Shown here piece by piece: positions 34,990 to 48,474 of a stretch of 64,000 nt of DNA. The notes beneath the pieces are model-generated. The model worked only from the letters and a program-made list of their open reading frames with translations. It searched no databases and was not told the DNA's origin. The stretch spans positions 52,123,848 through 52,187,847 of the forward strand of contig OY720639.1 of NCBI GenBank assembly GCA_963169105.1, written 5' to 3'. This DNA comes from Ceriagrion tenellum (Eukaryota; Arthropoda; Insecta; Odonata; Coenagrionidae). A program made the position numbers and the translations under genes. Each line of letters opens with the position of its first letter. Position 1 is the first letter of the stretch.

Positions 34990-37900
34990 CGGTTTAACTT
35001 CAGTAGAGCCCTAATCGGGTTTTCGAATTCCATGTATAAAAAAGATGTAATTATGATTTCACATTTAAATAAACATGCACGACATAAACAGTTTTGACCC
35101 GAAAATCGCGTGGGTTCAAAAAATATCTCAAATGAAGTCCGATCAATGTTTTGGAAAAGAGTATACCATTCTATTAGATGCACGAGCTTCTTCCCAGGAA
35201 GTTACAGCCGATTTCGTTGAGGGACTCTTACTCCTAAGGTTTTATCAAACCGTCTAATCTAAGCACTTAAATTTAAGACACATACAGCATTCGTGTCCGA
35301 ATAGGGACCTTAGCTCGCCACTTTTCATTGGCCATGCCGGCGTGTTGACAACGCGGATACCGTAGTCGTTCTTATTTCTTCAGTGCCATCCTCGCTCTTC
35401 ACTTAATACTTATTGCCCTCGCTTTACCCAGGCAGTCTATTTTCTTTGTGCCAACGTATATAAATATTTCAGTTGAAAGAATGGAGGAAATACGAATTAA
35501 TGCATATTTTTTACTTGTCCCTATCAGTTAGTACTAGCCAAGACCACAGAAGAGCGCACCAAAGATGTATTGCATTGGTCACATATCAATCTTCATATCG
35601 ATACTGATGATAATGATATCCACTACCCTATTGATGCCATATAATTTCCTTAATGTACTCCAAAGAGCTTGAGAGGTCTAATTGGTACTTAATTTCGGCC
35701 CATCACTTTCCACCACATACCTTTTTTTGCTCTTAATTTTCCGTCCTAGTTGCAATGTAACTAATCGAAATTTGGCAACATTCAGCCATATTATGAGAAT
35801 AAAATTGTTTCAAAAGAACACGATGCCTCATTTGTCAATATATATGCTCGGTATTAAAGCTTTTCCAAAGACTAGGAAGAGCTTATGCATGAAATCGTTT
35901 TCGGGAAAAAATAGGCAGGGCCATTTTGCGTTTGTGCGGTCTGAAATTGAGTAAGGGTTGTTAAATGAATGATGCAGCAAACGAAGTCCACACGCCGAGG
36001 AAAAGAGAAAAGATACGAGTTGAAACGGTCAAGAAATTTTGGAAATCAAGTAGAATTGATTGTGATAGACTATCCAGAGCGTCCTTCAAGATACATGACA
36101 AATTTGGTCAGAGAAATAGTGGTATTAAGGCCACCAGGTAGGTTGAAAGTGGGACAAATATTAATTATTGAGATTTTAAGGCAAGTCATCGAATCAGCAC
36201 ATAAAAAACGTTATTGCATTAATAGGACTATGGCTGAATAAGTGGAAAGAGAGATTAGGGAATGTGAGAAAACTTTCTCATCTTGATCGATGCTGAACGG
36301 ATACCTACGTTCTTGATTAAGAAATTACTGTGCAAATATCTTATCCTTGGACTCCTACCGCTTCAATCTTATCCCCTCCATTTCTTCCTTCCCTCCCTGA
36401 TTCATTTTCTTCGACCATGATGAAAATTTTTATTTTCACGCCTCGGGCGGTTTGCATAATTAATTTTTAAAAGCAGCCTCATTCTCATCTCTGATGGTGG
36501 AGAAATATTTTAAATTCCTTCAGGGAAGGACACACTTTTCCAACTTATATAATTTAGATGTGGCATTACCCACATAAATATTACGTCGGATGCGAGTTCC
36601 ATAGTCCAGTTTGAACGAAGCGTTAAAAGAAATCCTAGGGCCAGGGATACTAGGAACAGATTATAACATTTATCAGAAAGATTTCTAACGTCGAATGCAT
36701 GTAAAATTATGCATTTTAAAGCTTTCACAACTTTCCATAATTTTGAGTATGTTTCACCCTATGATTCATTTTCAAAACAATACTTCATTACTCAATTAAT
36801 CAAAAAGATTCCACTTCGAGATAAAAAAGCTAAGATTATTGATATCATCCATGAAAATCTTTAACCGCATACTTATAAGTCTTCGCATATTTTCCTTTTT
36901 TGAAGGAATCATTCACTTTAGCTAGAAGTTTTCCAAAATAATTTGCTGAAAAGATAAAATGATGTATATATTTCAAATTTAGAATATAAATTTGCCGTCA
37001 TATGCCATCTCATAAATAAAATTCGGGACTTTGCTGAAATATACAATCGATCCATTTGTTTTTACCACTATTTAACTTCCTTCCGCAACATGACGCCAGC
37101 TCTATAATTGGCAAACAAGTCTCGATGTAAAATTTATAGGTAGGAGTTTCTTTTTACGAAGCTCGAAGCAAAAAAATTAGTTCTAAAAAATTCAGAAGAT
37201 AAAAATCTCTAAAAGTCGCTAATACATCCATCTAACCCGCTAGTAAATCGCTAATACATATGCGCTGCCTAATAAGGTTGACAACTACCTCAAAGATAAA
37301 ATCCTTACTGAAACCCTATATCCGATTTTGATCTCAAGTACCTACTTTGAAACTATGATATGGACTCATAGAAATTCATTTTACTCCTCAAAAGCTTCGA
37401 ATAAATTATCTACCGCCTAATGAAAGAATAATAAATAGAAATAAGCCGGTACACATTTTTTCTTCCAATTCCTTCTTTAATACTAAACGGAAATGGATAA
37501 TTTTCATGACGCCCAAAATGCAGACCTGAAAGAGGATGCCTGAAGAATTATTGCGGGACTATTCTCGAGTAAGTAAATAAAGGGGGTTTCGTTTTCTTCT
37601 AGATTAAAATGGGCCTTTTGTTCAGGCAGTGGATACTGGTTGGAGCGTCGGGAGGTATTGCGTGAGCTATTCAGGTGTCTAAAAAGAAACTTTCGGTATC
37701 CATGGTCACCAGCGTCTCAAACTGACCATTATTTTCCTTCTGTTCCCCATGGTAATCCTTTCCCATACATTTATTTACATTTCCCAAACAAAAGAGCAAT
37801 TACCACAAAATCGTGGTTTGAGGAAGCTATAAATACTCCCTTGTATCTTTGCGTTTCCTTTTTTCATAAATTTTTCAGAAAGAAGATGTTTCGTGAATTC

Positions 37901-38980
37901 GCTCATTTTTCACTTTCTCTTCTGAAATACGTGGACAAAACGAGCATTTAAATCATCCTTTCTTGTCATTTTGCATTCTGCCGTGCTTCTATTCTCTTAA
38001 TCATCTCTTTTTCAGTGCCCTCTCATGGCATCAATTCACATTTTTTTTTCTCCAGCGCCTCATGGTGACGCGGCCTTGTACAGTGTTGGATTATATCTTA
38101 AATTTTGCGCCAAGCATCTTACGAACCTCTTTGGGAAAAGAAAAGGGGTGGATATTTGAACAATGGGAAGAAATTTACGTCGACACCTCCACCCTCCTCA
38201 TATTTAAGCAGTCAGTAATGCACGTAGCTTCATGCGTGAACCAGCTTTTGAAATCTGCGCGTTTGGAAACCTTCTCCTCATTACGAAACATGACTACGTT
38301 TCATCTCAGACGCTCAAAACTATTTCTGCTACCACGCTGAGAACAGGTTCGAGGAAAAAAAGTAATAGGAAAAAACACTGTCATCCGAATGGGATTTTCA
38401 TTCTTTCTTGTCCTAGAGGAGTGAAATTTGTTAATTGTATTTCACCACGCCAGCAATCGCAAAGGCCTTCAACACTTTCATTAAGGTATTACACTAACAC
38501 TTGGAGCAAGCTCGTGAATGGCAGTGGAGACTGGAAAGTAATAACAGTAGATAAAGGAAACGAGATATTGTTGAAAAATTATGAAGACCAAATGGATGAG
38601 AGGAGCCATTAATCAATATGCTTAAGGGAAAATAAGTTAGATAAAACACAAATTTAAAGTAGCAAAATTATTGAGCATATTCTGCAACATTGCAGCATCC
38701 AAGAACTAGTTTGGGAATAAAAAAATAATGGAAAGATCGATAACTGATTAAAATCAAGACTGGAATACACCAGGGATATAATGAAAGCCGTTAATATATA
38801 GACTAATGAAGAAGTAAAACAGTTACCTTTGATGAGAATTGACAGGAGAGATATCTCAAACCAATCTTGGGATTGATGACTATGGCCATGTCCTACCCGA
38901 GACTTGCAATTCAGATTCCAATGTTCATTCTGATCTAATGTTCTCATTAATTAATCACAAACATCTAATATTACTCCCAA
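34990..38980. other. About 4 kb with no gene seen
   Basis: AT-rich sequence. The open frames at 35682-35954, 35969-36241, 37640-37951, 37963-38340 and 38232-38612 were read and none shows a recognisable domain, start context or splice sites. No repeat boundary was found. Confidence 0.5.
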
Positions 38981-38989
38981 AATTAAATA

Positions 38990-39345
38990 TTCACCCCTCC
39001 CACCCTCCTACACGGTATTCAAAATCCCCGCCCTTCGACCTCTTTCCCGTTATTTTCCCCTCTATCAATCTCTTCCACAGCCAGTTATCCCACTTTACAC
39101 CACGAATTCCTGGAGGCTCCTTCGGATTCCTTCATTTACATCCTCTTTTTTCCACCAAATTCAAATTCTATTCGCTAATTTTCCTATATATCACATCTAT
39201 CGCTTCTATTCTTGCCACTGTTGCATCTCGAAATACTCCAAGTACCCTCACTGTCTAAGTTTCGGAGCCATAAAACGCTACTCTTCCAATAATAGTTGTC
39301 AGTAACAATCTCCTCAAGCTTTTACTCTCCTTCCCTTTTTCATTG
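38990..39345 (-). mobile_element. Reverse non-LTR retrotransposon tail, decayed
   Basis: On the minus strand, reading from about 39340, the frame SLRRLLLTTIIGRVAFYGSE then T and a stop (about 39252-39325) matches the conserved LINE segment K(R)LVKS.IWSVALYGSETWTL. Downstream lie IEAIDVIYRKIS (compare AFEMW.YRRM) and LIEGKITGKRSKG (about 39033-39075), matching the V/I-IEG...GKRGRGR block. Stops and frame changes mark it as dead. Only the 3' part of the ORF is present. Confidence 0.65.
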
Positions 39346-39349
39346 CGTT

Positions 39350-42285
39350 CACAAATAATCTATTGATATGAACAAAAACGAATAATGCAAGAAGGTAAAA
39401 TTTAAAAAAAGAAGAAAATACACCATATAATCGGCTCCCTATGAAAGTTACGGTATTTAGGAATGATAAGAAGTCGTTGTATAAAGAGACTAAGTCGATG
39501 GATGTACACTTGATGGCTAGGTAGTTGAAAGAAGAGAATTCTCTATGAAGTAGGGGTCATTAGGAAAAGGGTAAATGAAGCAGCAGTAGGAATAGCTATT
39601 AGTGGCGCAACGACGACGGTGTACTTTTGAACCATTTTCAGTTCACACCAAATTCAAATATCCAGCTCTAAGACCAAATAAAGCGAAAGTTATAGCCATC
39701 TCTTGGGATTTTTAACATGATTTTGAAATACACACGTTTCTCCTATTTTGTCGGAAACCTCCGGGCTAATTGTCCCTGGCTAAAGAGAAGAAACATTGGT
39801 ATTAAAACAACTATCGCGGGTAATCTCAAAATATGACAAAAGATCTCAAAAGACAGTCCTTAACGAATAAAGAAGACAAAAATTGTAATACTTTTGAAAA
39901 ATAAGTATATTCGTTTTCTATTACAGTGAATCCGCATGACCAAAGGCTATCGCTAGCAGAAACGATGCATACATGTCTACAACCAAAAGAGTAATGAAAT
40001 GTATAAGTAGAGACAACCAATAAATATGTGCAGCAGAAAATACTCACTTAAACTTATTAGATCTTTAATAGTCTCACAGCTCATTAGCCCCGACAAGTGT
40101 GCGTTAAATACCTTTCAGTTTCATAAGTGAACAATTTGGCGGGTTAGTAATGAACTGATAATGCTTAATTACTCTAAAAAGTTATTGTACGATGACTGAC
40201 GAGTTTACATTCAATGGATATGATTACTCATCATGGGAAAAGTCATTTTTACGTAAATTGATCAAGTGGTTGGAGGGGTGGCTCAGCATTCGTGGTTATC
40301 GTCAGATATTTAGAGAAAGCCATTATTCTGGCAAACAAAGGCGACCGAATGCATTTCACGACTGTGAGCAAAATGTTATACACCCACCCGTAACAGATAA
40401 TCAATTCACTGATTGCGATTTCTTAAATCACGCTTAAAATTGAGGGATACTCTGAAGCTTCTAAAGATCCTCTTTATAGTTTTTCTTTCACAATAGAAAC
40501 TCATTTTTTAGATACCTGGACTGGCCACAGTGTTACCTCTACGAAGTCACCGGCAAGTGTTCAATTCCACACAGGAAAAACCATTCGATTATATTTTTTA
40601 ACACCGTCGAACTTTCCAAGGAAAACGCTAAAAGGACATACAAAAGGACAAGACAAAATACCTACCTCCTGTGGTTGGCTATAATTACAACAGCAAATCA
40701 CAATTAAATGTCAGAAACAATTATTTCCGATGGAGTGATGACAAGAAATCTATCGAAGGAAATTGTAACAACGTACGTTTCCTCTTTTAGAAGTTCGTTT
40801 ACAGTGTCAGTCACCTTTGCGACAAATTAAAGATGTTCATTTTGAGTGGAATTACATGCAGGAAGTTCGAAATATTTTTCACTTTACAAGATATTTTTCC
40901 CCTTTTCACATTCCTTAATGAGTCGCAGACTGGCCGTCCATACAACAGATCACCAACGGTTTTTTCCCACGTTACTCACGCTTTGGGCCAGCACTGTCTG
41001 CAACCTGAGTTTAGCATTAAGACTATATGGAACTTACAACATAAGCTACCGTATCTACATCCTTGTGCAACCGGTTACAAGGAAAAGAAATTAAAAGACG
41101 TAAATGCGCCTAATCAAAGATTAATGAAGACAGTACCACTTGAGTAAGATAGCATCAGCGTTTACAACTCATAACTGGGTGGATAGAGGAAACCTTGGGT
41201 GCAGGAAGGGGACTCTTTTCCCGCAAAACGAATACAAAACTTTCGGCTGCGTTGCATGAATAGCATTTGCACCGTAAAATATTTAGGCGAATATATTCAT
41301 GGAGATTTTATTGTTGACGAATTATTTAGATGAAACCATAATATTTCTGAATTAAAGTCTGTAGCGCATTTTAACGTTTTACACTTATTTTTATATAACA
41401 TAAATCGATTCCAGCGTGATAATCAAAAGCTTCAATTGAAAAGCTATCCAACAAAAGGACACCGTAGAAGGAACTCTTCAAAGATAATTGATTCTCAGCC
41501 TTTTTCACCACGACCCCGCGGTTGATTCAGCTCTACAATTGATTTCGTCTCGACCACTTTAATTATTATTGACCAAGAGCTCATATTTAGGTTACATGTT
41601 AGGCACGTCTCCCAATGTGCCCTTTTACAACTATAGGGATCCAGGAGGAGGACTGTTTGCCGTCTCCTTATTTTTTCGCGTTTGCTTCCACTTTACCAGT
41701 CCCGGTAATGATAAAGTATGAAAGAAATGTTTCGTCTCCTTACCCATTACGAATGAATGGATGAAAGCCGTTTAACGAAACAGATATGTAATATATATGC
41801 GTGATAGGAAGGTCGACACGGAAAATTTACAAGGTGAATGCAGTGGAAGATACTCAAAAGTGAGACAATATTAAGAGTTTTAAGCACATGACAGTTTGTG
41901 CGAAACAATGAGTACATTGGCATGAAAGAGAAGCGACGGAAATATGTGAGGATAGGGTATAGTGAAGGACATTCTGCATCTCCATGAACATATTTTTACT
42001 TACTACCATGCGAGATGCCATAGGAGGGTGAGGCATTATGTGTTAAACCGTCAACCACGAAAAAAGGGAGGAAAAAGGAGCAAATGAGCGAAGAGGAATT
42101 GTACTTGTGAATCGTAATTTTTAAAGACAATTAATGAAAATAGGCAGTTTTTATAGTCTACCCCAATAATAAAGCTCTTATTTCAGTGCTCACCTCGAAA
42201 ATAATCGCTGTCGTGAGTACACAAGTTTTCCATCTATGTAGTTATTTTGGCCTAATTCTACGGAGCCTCAACTTTCTATATCACT
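39350..42285. other. No gene seen
   Basis: AT-rich sequence. Frames at 40192-40437 and 40833-41147 were inspected and show no recognisable domain. Confidence 0.5.
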
Positions 42286-42289
42286 AGCA

Positions 42290-43060
42290 ATTTTCGAATG
42301 CCTCCCTTTTCATCTCAACCTCCACCTTGTTTATCCAATCTTACCTCTCTTTCCCTCTCTTCTTCTCTCCGGTATAAAAATTAACTCACATTTTTTAACC
42401 GCTCTTCTTCTCTTCTCTCCAGAATTCTTCGGTTCCAATCCTCCTCCATGTATTTTTCATATTCTCCCACACATTTCCCCTTCAATGTTTTAACAAAAAA
42501 CGCGCAGCCCAAACAAACCCGTCCTCTCGCGCAAGCCAGCAGCAGATGTACTCGGCAATACAACTTTACCTTCCCGTCTCCTACCACTCCCTTCTCTGCC
42601 AACTTTTTCAACGGAATGATAAAAATAATATACCCCCAGAGAGGCGGGGGGAGAGATGAAGAGGGATTTTTAGAGGGGAGGGAATTTTGGGCCTCAGAAA
42701 AGGTCGTCGATTTGGGTAGGGGAGAAGGTTTGGGGTTGCTTTGAACGCGCGGAGATTCTTTTCACACCTCTCTTGTCTAGTTCGAATGTCCAAACGCCTC
42801 TCACCTCTACCCTTCTTTCTCCTTCTCAAACAACCAAAAAAAAAAGAAAGACCCGAAGCTTTTTACCCCTACCCCCTCCAGCCTCGTGAATACAACGAGA
42901 CCACCGTCAGGTCTTCGTCTCACTTCCCCCTACCCATTAGCATTGCCTCATCAAATCAGCCCCACATCATTCTCTCACTTCGCTCTGACAGTTTTCGTTC
43001 CGTTTTCCATTTTCTCATGCCCCTCGCTCTTTCTCAGTCTAGCAAAAATCAACCATGACA
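42290..43060. repeat. Alternating pyrimidine / purine / pyrimidine tract
   Basis: The + strand is pyrimidine-rich at about 42290-42480, purine-rich at about 42635-42735 (GGCGGGGGGAGAGATG), and pyrimidine-rich again at about 42755-43040. The same switching occurs at 25.7-26.6 kb. No gene was supported. Confidence 0.5.
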
Positions 43061-43609
43061 CAAGGAACTAAGCACACGCATGTGCTTTGCTCGCTTACCT
43101 GTAACGCTCAAGGATAATGCTGCTTAATTATGCGAAAAAGTCGATAGTCATGCAACCTGAGTATGGATTTTTGGATGTGGGGCATTGATGTAATGCTATG
43201 GCATTCTAAACTCGATGTGTTTTATCAGTTAAAGTTATGAAGATAATTCTATTTTACAATGTTTTTGGAATAAATATTTCCAAGGAGGAAAATATCAATG
43301 AAAGCAACGATCAATGCCGGGGAAACTTTAAAATTTTTCGCGGGAAAAATATTGGCTGGATTATAGCAATGATCCCTTCATCTCAAAAATACCATCCCGC
43401 GTAGTATGGGTATCACATTACAATTGTTGAGCTCCCACACGTCAAGCCGCGTTACATTGTCTCGAGCAAATCAAGGATCGCTTGTTGTATTCTTTCACCG
43501 ACATCTCATCTGGATCTAAGTTTAATCCTTCTTCAAACACCAAAATAATTTGATACAATGGGTCACTCAAGATTTCCAAGGGGAAGTCAAGAGTATGGAT
43601 TGTACAAGA

Positions 43610-44220
43610 CATCAAGGAAGAGAACAACCGTATTATGAGAACAGCAAAAACTTGCAGAAGTGGAAGAGTTTTACTGTCATGGAGGAAGTGACACCATCGA
43701 TGGAATACGCTGGAAATACATAGTGGGCAGAATAACCCCAGCAAAGAAATCATTCTACCAAAAGTGGTGGCTGTTAATAAGCCAACAATAAACCTGGACG
43801 TAAGGAAGTACTAAATTAAGACATATTTTTGGAGTGTTCCCTTACATGGTAGTAAAATCTGGACAATATCAGCTGCAGCACAAAAGAGATAAGACGCTCC
43901 GTAGACATTTGATCGCGGAGAATATGAAGATTAAATGGACGGAGACACTCAGAAAGGAAGAAGTACATACATCGAATTGTTAGAGAGAAAGAAATATGGA
44001 GAAAAATTTGGCAATAACTGACAACCTTACTGCAAAAGTTTGATTTTATTAAAACAATAATAGAAGGACAAATGGACGAGAAGAAGTAAAGAAGACTAAG
44101 TAAGGTATAAATCCGGCAAAGTAAGAACGTCAAAGCGAAGAATGATGCAGGAATGAAGCGTTTATCAATTAGGAGAGAGGGGAAGTTCAGCAAATCATTT
44201 AGCTGATTGATGACTGATAA
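43610..44220 (+). mobile_element. Non-LTR retrotransposon tail, decayed, second family
   Basis: Successive frames give AEVEEFYCHGGSD (compare QVEEF.YLGST), GRITPAKKSFYQKWWLL (compare RIALAKKAF..R), and after a frame change NLDVRKY-stop-IKTYFWSVPLHGSKIWTI (43791-43865; compare VRK.LIKT.WSVALYGSETWTL). Later come MKIKWTETL (about 43928), REKEIWRKIWQ (about 43983), KTIIEGQMDEKK (about 44053) and MKRLSIRREGKF (about 44155). This is the C-terminal half of a LINE ORF2 ending near a MKRLA..RE.W-type motif, which differs from the 56-kb family. There are many stops and indels. Confidence 0.7.
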
Positions 44221-44284
44221 TTATGACGGGTGGAAAGTTTCGCTTCATGCAAGAAAATGATGCCGTAATGATAGGTAGTTCAAG

Positions 44285-44480
44285 GGGAAGATGTTAGGCG
44301 AAAGGGAGAGAGGATTTGAAGGCGAGTTACAGCCGAGATCGAGAGAATGTGAGCACGTCATGAGGGATTCGCCAGGGTTGAGTACTCAATTTTTTTCACC
44401 GCGGAAGAAGGGGAGGAGGGTGAAAGGAAAAGAGGGGATGAGAACGATCGAGGGAACAAACGAAGACGGGGAAGAAGAGG
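44285..44480 (+). repeat. GA-rich stretch
   Basis: Purine-rich + strand holding open a 175-codon frame (44291-44818). The predicted protein is R/E/G-rich then P/S/R-rich, with no recognisable domain; I do not call a gene. Confidence 0.45.
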
Positions 44481-44489
44481 AGATCAGGT

Positions 44490-45155
44490 CCAGCAAATGG
44501 AGAGACGGAGCGAGACCACATACATCTACACGGCCACACACCCTACTTCATTCAAACGAACGTCACCATCCCCCCTCCCCTTTCCGTCCTCGTCTCACCC
44601 CCTGCCGCCCCTCAGAACTTATGAACCGCGACGGGAAGAGAATGCATCATGCGCCGAGGTGTTCGTCAGCTCCAATATGGAGCGAGTGTGATTGTGTATG
44701 GCTGGTTTTGATGATGAATGCCCTTCTCTTGTTCGTAAGAGGGTGTGAGATACGGCAGTGGGGGAAGAGGAGGTTAATAATGGGAGCAAGTCCTCAAGGC
44801 AAGACCGGTGACGACTGAATATTTTTTTATTTTCAGTCCATAGAATAAAATCCAGAGTTCTCCATGCCGGCCGTCACAACTTCTCCAACACCATGAGAAC
44901 TCCATTTTGATTGCCCCTTCGCGACGCAAAAAAGGATTCAGTTAGATATCTATGCAACTCAAATACCTCTTCTGCGAGAGCTGAATTATAGGCCTTCAGC
45001 AATCAAAACCCAAATGCTTCAAACCTAGCGTATTCATTATGTTGTCCATGGATTTTTACTTTGAATAAAACTTTTCTCATTCAAGATACCTTCTCAAGAT
45101 CATAACTTTATTCGTCCAAACTGCTCCGTGTTTAGTACTTTGGAGCAACTTGGTA
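44490..45155. other. No gene seen
   Basis: Mixed sequence with no supported feature. Confidence 0.5.
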
Positions 45156-45159
45156 ACAT

Positions 45160-45203
45160 AGCGGTGTAGCTCAGTGGTTAGACCGTTCAGCTCGCATCCA
45201 TAT
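45160..45203 (+). repeat. tRNA-like 5' half (box A) fragment
   Basis: GCGGTGTAGCTCAGTGGTTA followed by GACCGTTCAGCTCGCATCC matches the acceptor, D-arm and anticodon-arm start of a tRNA and contains an excellent box A. No T-arm/box B (GGTTCRANNCC) follows within 100 bases, so it is a truncated tRNA or SINE head. Confidence 0.5.
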
Positions 45204-45513
45204 AGTACCTTTGGAATACCTCCAGTTTATCATTGACTGAATAAAATACTATACGTATCAGGACTGCGAAACCGCAGGAGGCATATGTAGAGGGACATGT
45301 TTCATCTACCGCGAATGTTTGAATTTCATAGACTTAATGGTTTATTTCTGTGTGTCAGGTATCGATTAACATAGTGTTTGAACTTCAATCAGAAGGTACG
45401 ATACCGTACACCTCACTCGCCATTATAGAAACAATGTTACCGTCTGAGGGATTGCCTTTGGTTATAATCACTCAATTAAATGGGTAACGATAATTGGCAA
45501 GAGTTACAAGCTG

Positions 45514-45540
45514 TAGCAAGGGCATTGGCAGCCCTTGCTA
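45514..45540. repeat. Perfect 10-bp hairpin, 7-base loop
   Basis: TAGCAAGGGC and GCCCTTGCTA flank ATTGGCA. Looser complementarity extends outward (GGGTAACGATAATTGGCAAG against CTTGCTAATGATTACCT), giving a possible larger stem over about 45482-45551. Confidence 0.6.
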
Positions 45541-45559
45541 ATGATTACCTTTTATAGTT

Positions 45560-48460
45560 ATCTCTTACATAAAATGATGGCAATTAGCGAAAAATTATCA
45601 CGCGTTAGGCATATTTATTCCACTTCAATTGTATGCTATCAATTCCCTAATAAAAAAATTCTGAACAGAGTCAATACCAAAAATACGATGAACTAAACGC
45701 AATATTTGTTTAACGCAGAAAATTATTTTTAGGAACTTACAATCGGCATCAAAAAATGATTCCATCTATGAGCACACAAAATTACGGAGTGCACTCAGAC
45801 TACTGAATTTTTTATCGAATTATAGACGTCGAGAAGTGCAACGAAGCGTCTAAAAATGCTACTGAATCGATTCCGTCTACAAGAGGAAACACAAGATGAC
45901 AACGATGTTGGCGTGCAAGTTTCATGCACGCTACGCTAAGAAAAGAAGACGTGAAAAAATCTTTTAGGCGGTAAAAATGTTGGTTCATGGGCTTGAAGAG
46001 GAAGTCTATCCCCGCGCAGAATGGAGGCCGTAAACAAGGTTTACGACTTCCAAGTAGGTAGCACGTGCTCGGATAACGCACTTCCGTATGCTTCAAAATG
46101 ACCTCTGCTGGTCCTTTAGATATCTTCTCGGAAGGGATGCTGAATAAAATAAAAGACAGGGCCGTAAAAGAGCCACTGCTAATGAATAAATAACATGTGC
46201 AGCAAAACACGCCTTACCAGCAATAAAAAGTGACTTTTACGATGAAATAATTGTGACGCGTTCATGGGAGGCGACGACTGTCTCCAATTTAACGTAGATA
46301 CCTCCTCCTTTAATGGGCTGGATGCTGCAAGTTAAATGGTTGAATTGCCAAACTGTACGATGTAGAGTCAGACGGTGGTATTTAGCTAGAAAAAGATTAA
46401 GCTTTCGAGAAAATTGGGAGGAAAAATAATAGCTGAGCACTACTGAGTCAATACTGAACACATTCCGCAAATTCAACAAATCAGTATTCTTTCGCGTTGC
46501 TGTTTTTAATTGCGATTTTGCGGCATAGAGATAATTATAGCCTGATCATTCCTAAGAACATATAAAACATTTTGTATTACTGTAACCATACCACAACCGC
46601 GTCTTGGTTTCTGATACCCCTTACAGAACCTATTTCATTTATAGTGGAAATTCATGTTTTAGGATACATTAAATACAAAAAATGCTAGAAATCAAAGAGA
46701 TTAACATAAATAAGCATTTGGTTTATCTAAATATTTCCGAGGCTGGAAGGTTTGGCTGATACGTTGCAGCCGTTTCCACAGATTTTACTTCATTTTCGTC
46801 ACACTAGAGCTAAGGTAGATATGTATTCCGAAAAAAATTGAGTGGTTTTGAAGCTTTCTCAGTAGACAATACGAAGAGAGAATAGAATGGAAGTGTGTGA
46901 AATAGTTCTAAAAATGACTAGATATGAAGGCATATGCACTGAAGGCACATACAGGGACAATTAAGAAAGAGCCGTCTATCTTATCTTGTGAGATGAGTTT
47001 AATTCGGTCTTATCGTAAGAATAGCAATTATTCTATTTTATCTGAGCTACGAGAAACAACAAGAAGGTAAATAATTTATGGAACCTAACGACTAATTAAG
47101 GTTGCCCCTGACTTCTTCCAATAGCGTCTCCCGGTACGATTCTAGCAAATATGTGAGCACCGAGAAAATAATTTTCGGCCAAACTACACTATAAAGACTG
47201 AAAAAATAATTTGATCAGAATGTGATTGGTCAATATCCGCACCAAAACGGTAGCTGTAAGGATGCTGTACTACGTTGACTCAAATGGAAATGGTATGGGA
47301 CAGTCGACAGGTCAGCCGCTTACTCGTTTACAAGGAGCTTACCGCAATATGCATAGGCAGACAGACAAGTCGGGAAGAGAGAAGGCAGGGTTTCAAGCAT
47401 AATGAGAAGGGACCATAATTTCCCCCTCCTACAGGAAAAATGTATTCTGCCACACCCTGGCTTAGGGTTAGCCAAGGGCTGCATGGAATCTAAACTACTC
47501 ATTTCTCTATGACCTTCGAAGTTAGCAACGGCGTGAGACAAGTATCCAGTAATAAATGTGGAATCATGAAATAGAGCGACAGAGGAGCTTCGCTTCGCGA
47601 GAGATTATCCCGCCAACTTCCAGTTCCTTGACTGTATTTATAATAATATGATTATAAATAATTCAGCTCTATTATTTCACTAATGATGCCAGATAACAAT
47701 TATCAATTCTCTTTCAAAGAAAAAATAATTTAAAAAACTTGACAAAATCATACGTTAAGATATTTCACCCATTAAGAAACTAGATTCAGCATCAATCCCT
47801 GGGAATAACAGCTTTCAGAAACACCGAAAGTGAAACCACTTTTACGTCCAGGACAAAATAATGTCACGATTCCTTAAGCTTGCTTTTAAAGTTTGAGCAA
47901 AGCCAAATTCCACTAGAATGAATTCTGCACTAGCAATAATAAAAAAAATACTCCAATGGAGAGGGATTTGAAGCTATGGCGATGACGATGGAGTGACTGG
48001 TCGAAAACAAAAAAGACGCAGCCTGCTATCCTTACTTCTTACCGTACAAGACTGATGGAACAATTCTTTCTCCCTCTATTTTCCTGTGAAGGTATCCACA
48101 AGACTTTCATAGCAAGAGAAGAAGCATCACGGCGGAAGTTGGGATAGAGAGTGGAGGTGAGAGGTGGCCGTTAAGACAGAATTATGAAAGGCAGAAGAAT
48201 TTGAAAAAAAATGCCCGTTTGTAAAGGAATACAAGTAGTGCTCACAACGGTTTTATTTCTTTCCTTAATCCCTCATTTCTCAATTTACATGCCTAAATCT
48301 ATCGCATTATGCATGGCTTCTACCACATAGCATTTCCCCTTCCGAATGTGAATGAAAAATAAAAAAGGTTAACATGTATATGCACGCTTATTCTTCCTTC
48401 AAAGCTCCCACGCGGATGTATAGGATACGTAGTGGCGCAGCGAGGTGAGACTATTCTCAT
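45560..48460. other. About 2.9 kb with no gene seen
   Basis: AT-rich sequence. The 132-codon minus-strand frame at 45812-46210 was read and shows no recognisable domain. Confidence 0.5.
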
Positions 48461-48474
48461 CGCGGGAAGTAGGT

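Noticed and set aside
35969..36241. 90-codon plus-strand frame suggesting a nucleic-acid-binding or LINE tail protein
   Set aside because: No motif aligned with the LINE tails or any family I know.
40265..40290. GGGGTGGCTCAGCATT as a tRNA box A
   Set aside because: The D-arm does not continue as in a tRNA and no box B follows.
44291..44818. 175-codon plus-strand frame
   Set aside because: Compositionally biased, no recognisable domain, and it changes character midway like random sequence.
45160..45240. A functional tRNA gene
   Set aside because: Only the 5' half is tRNA-like; no T-arm, closing acceptor strand or downstream T run follows.
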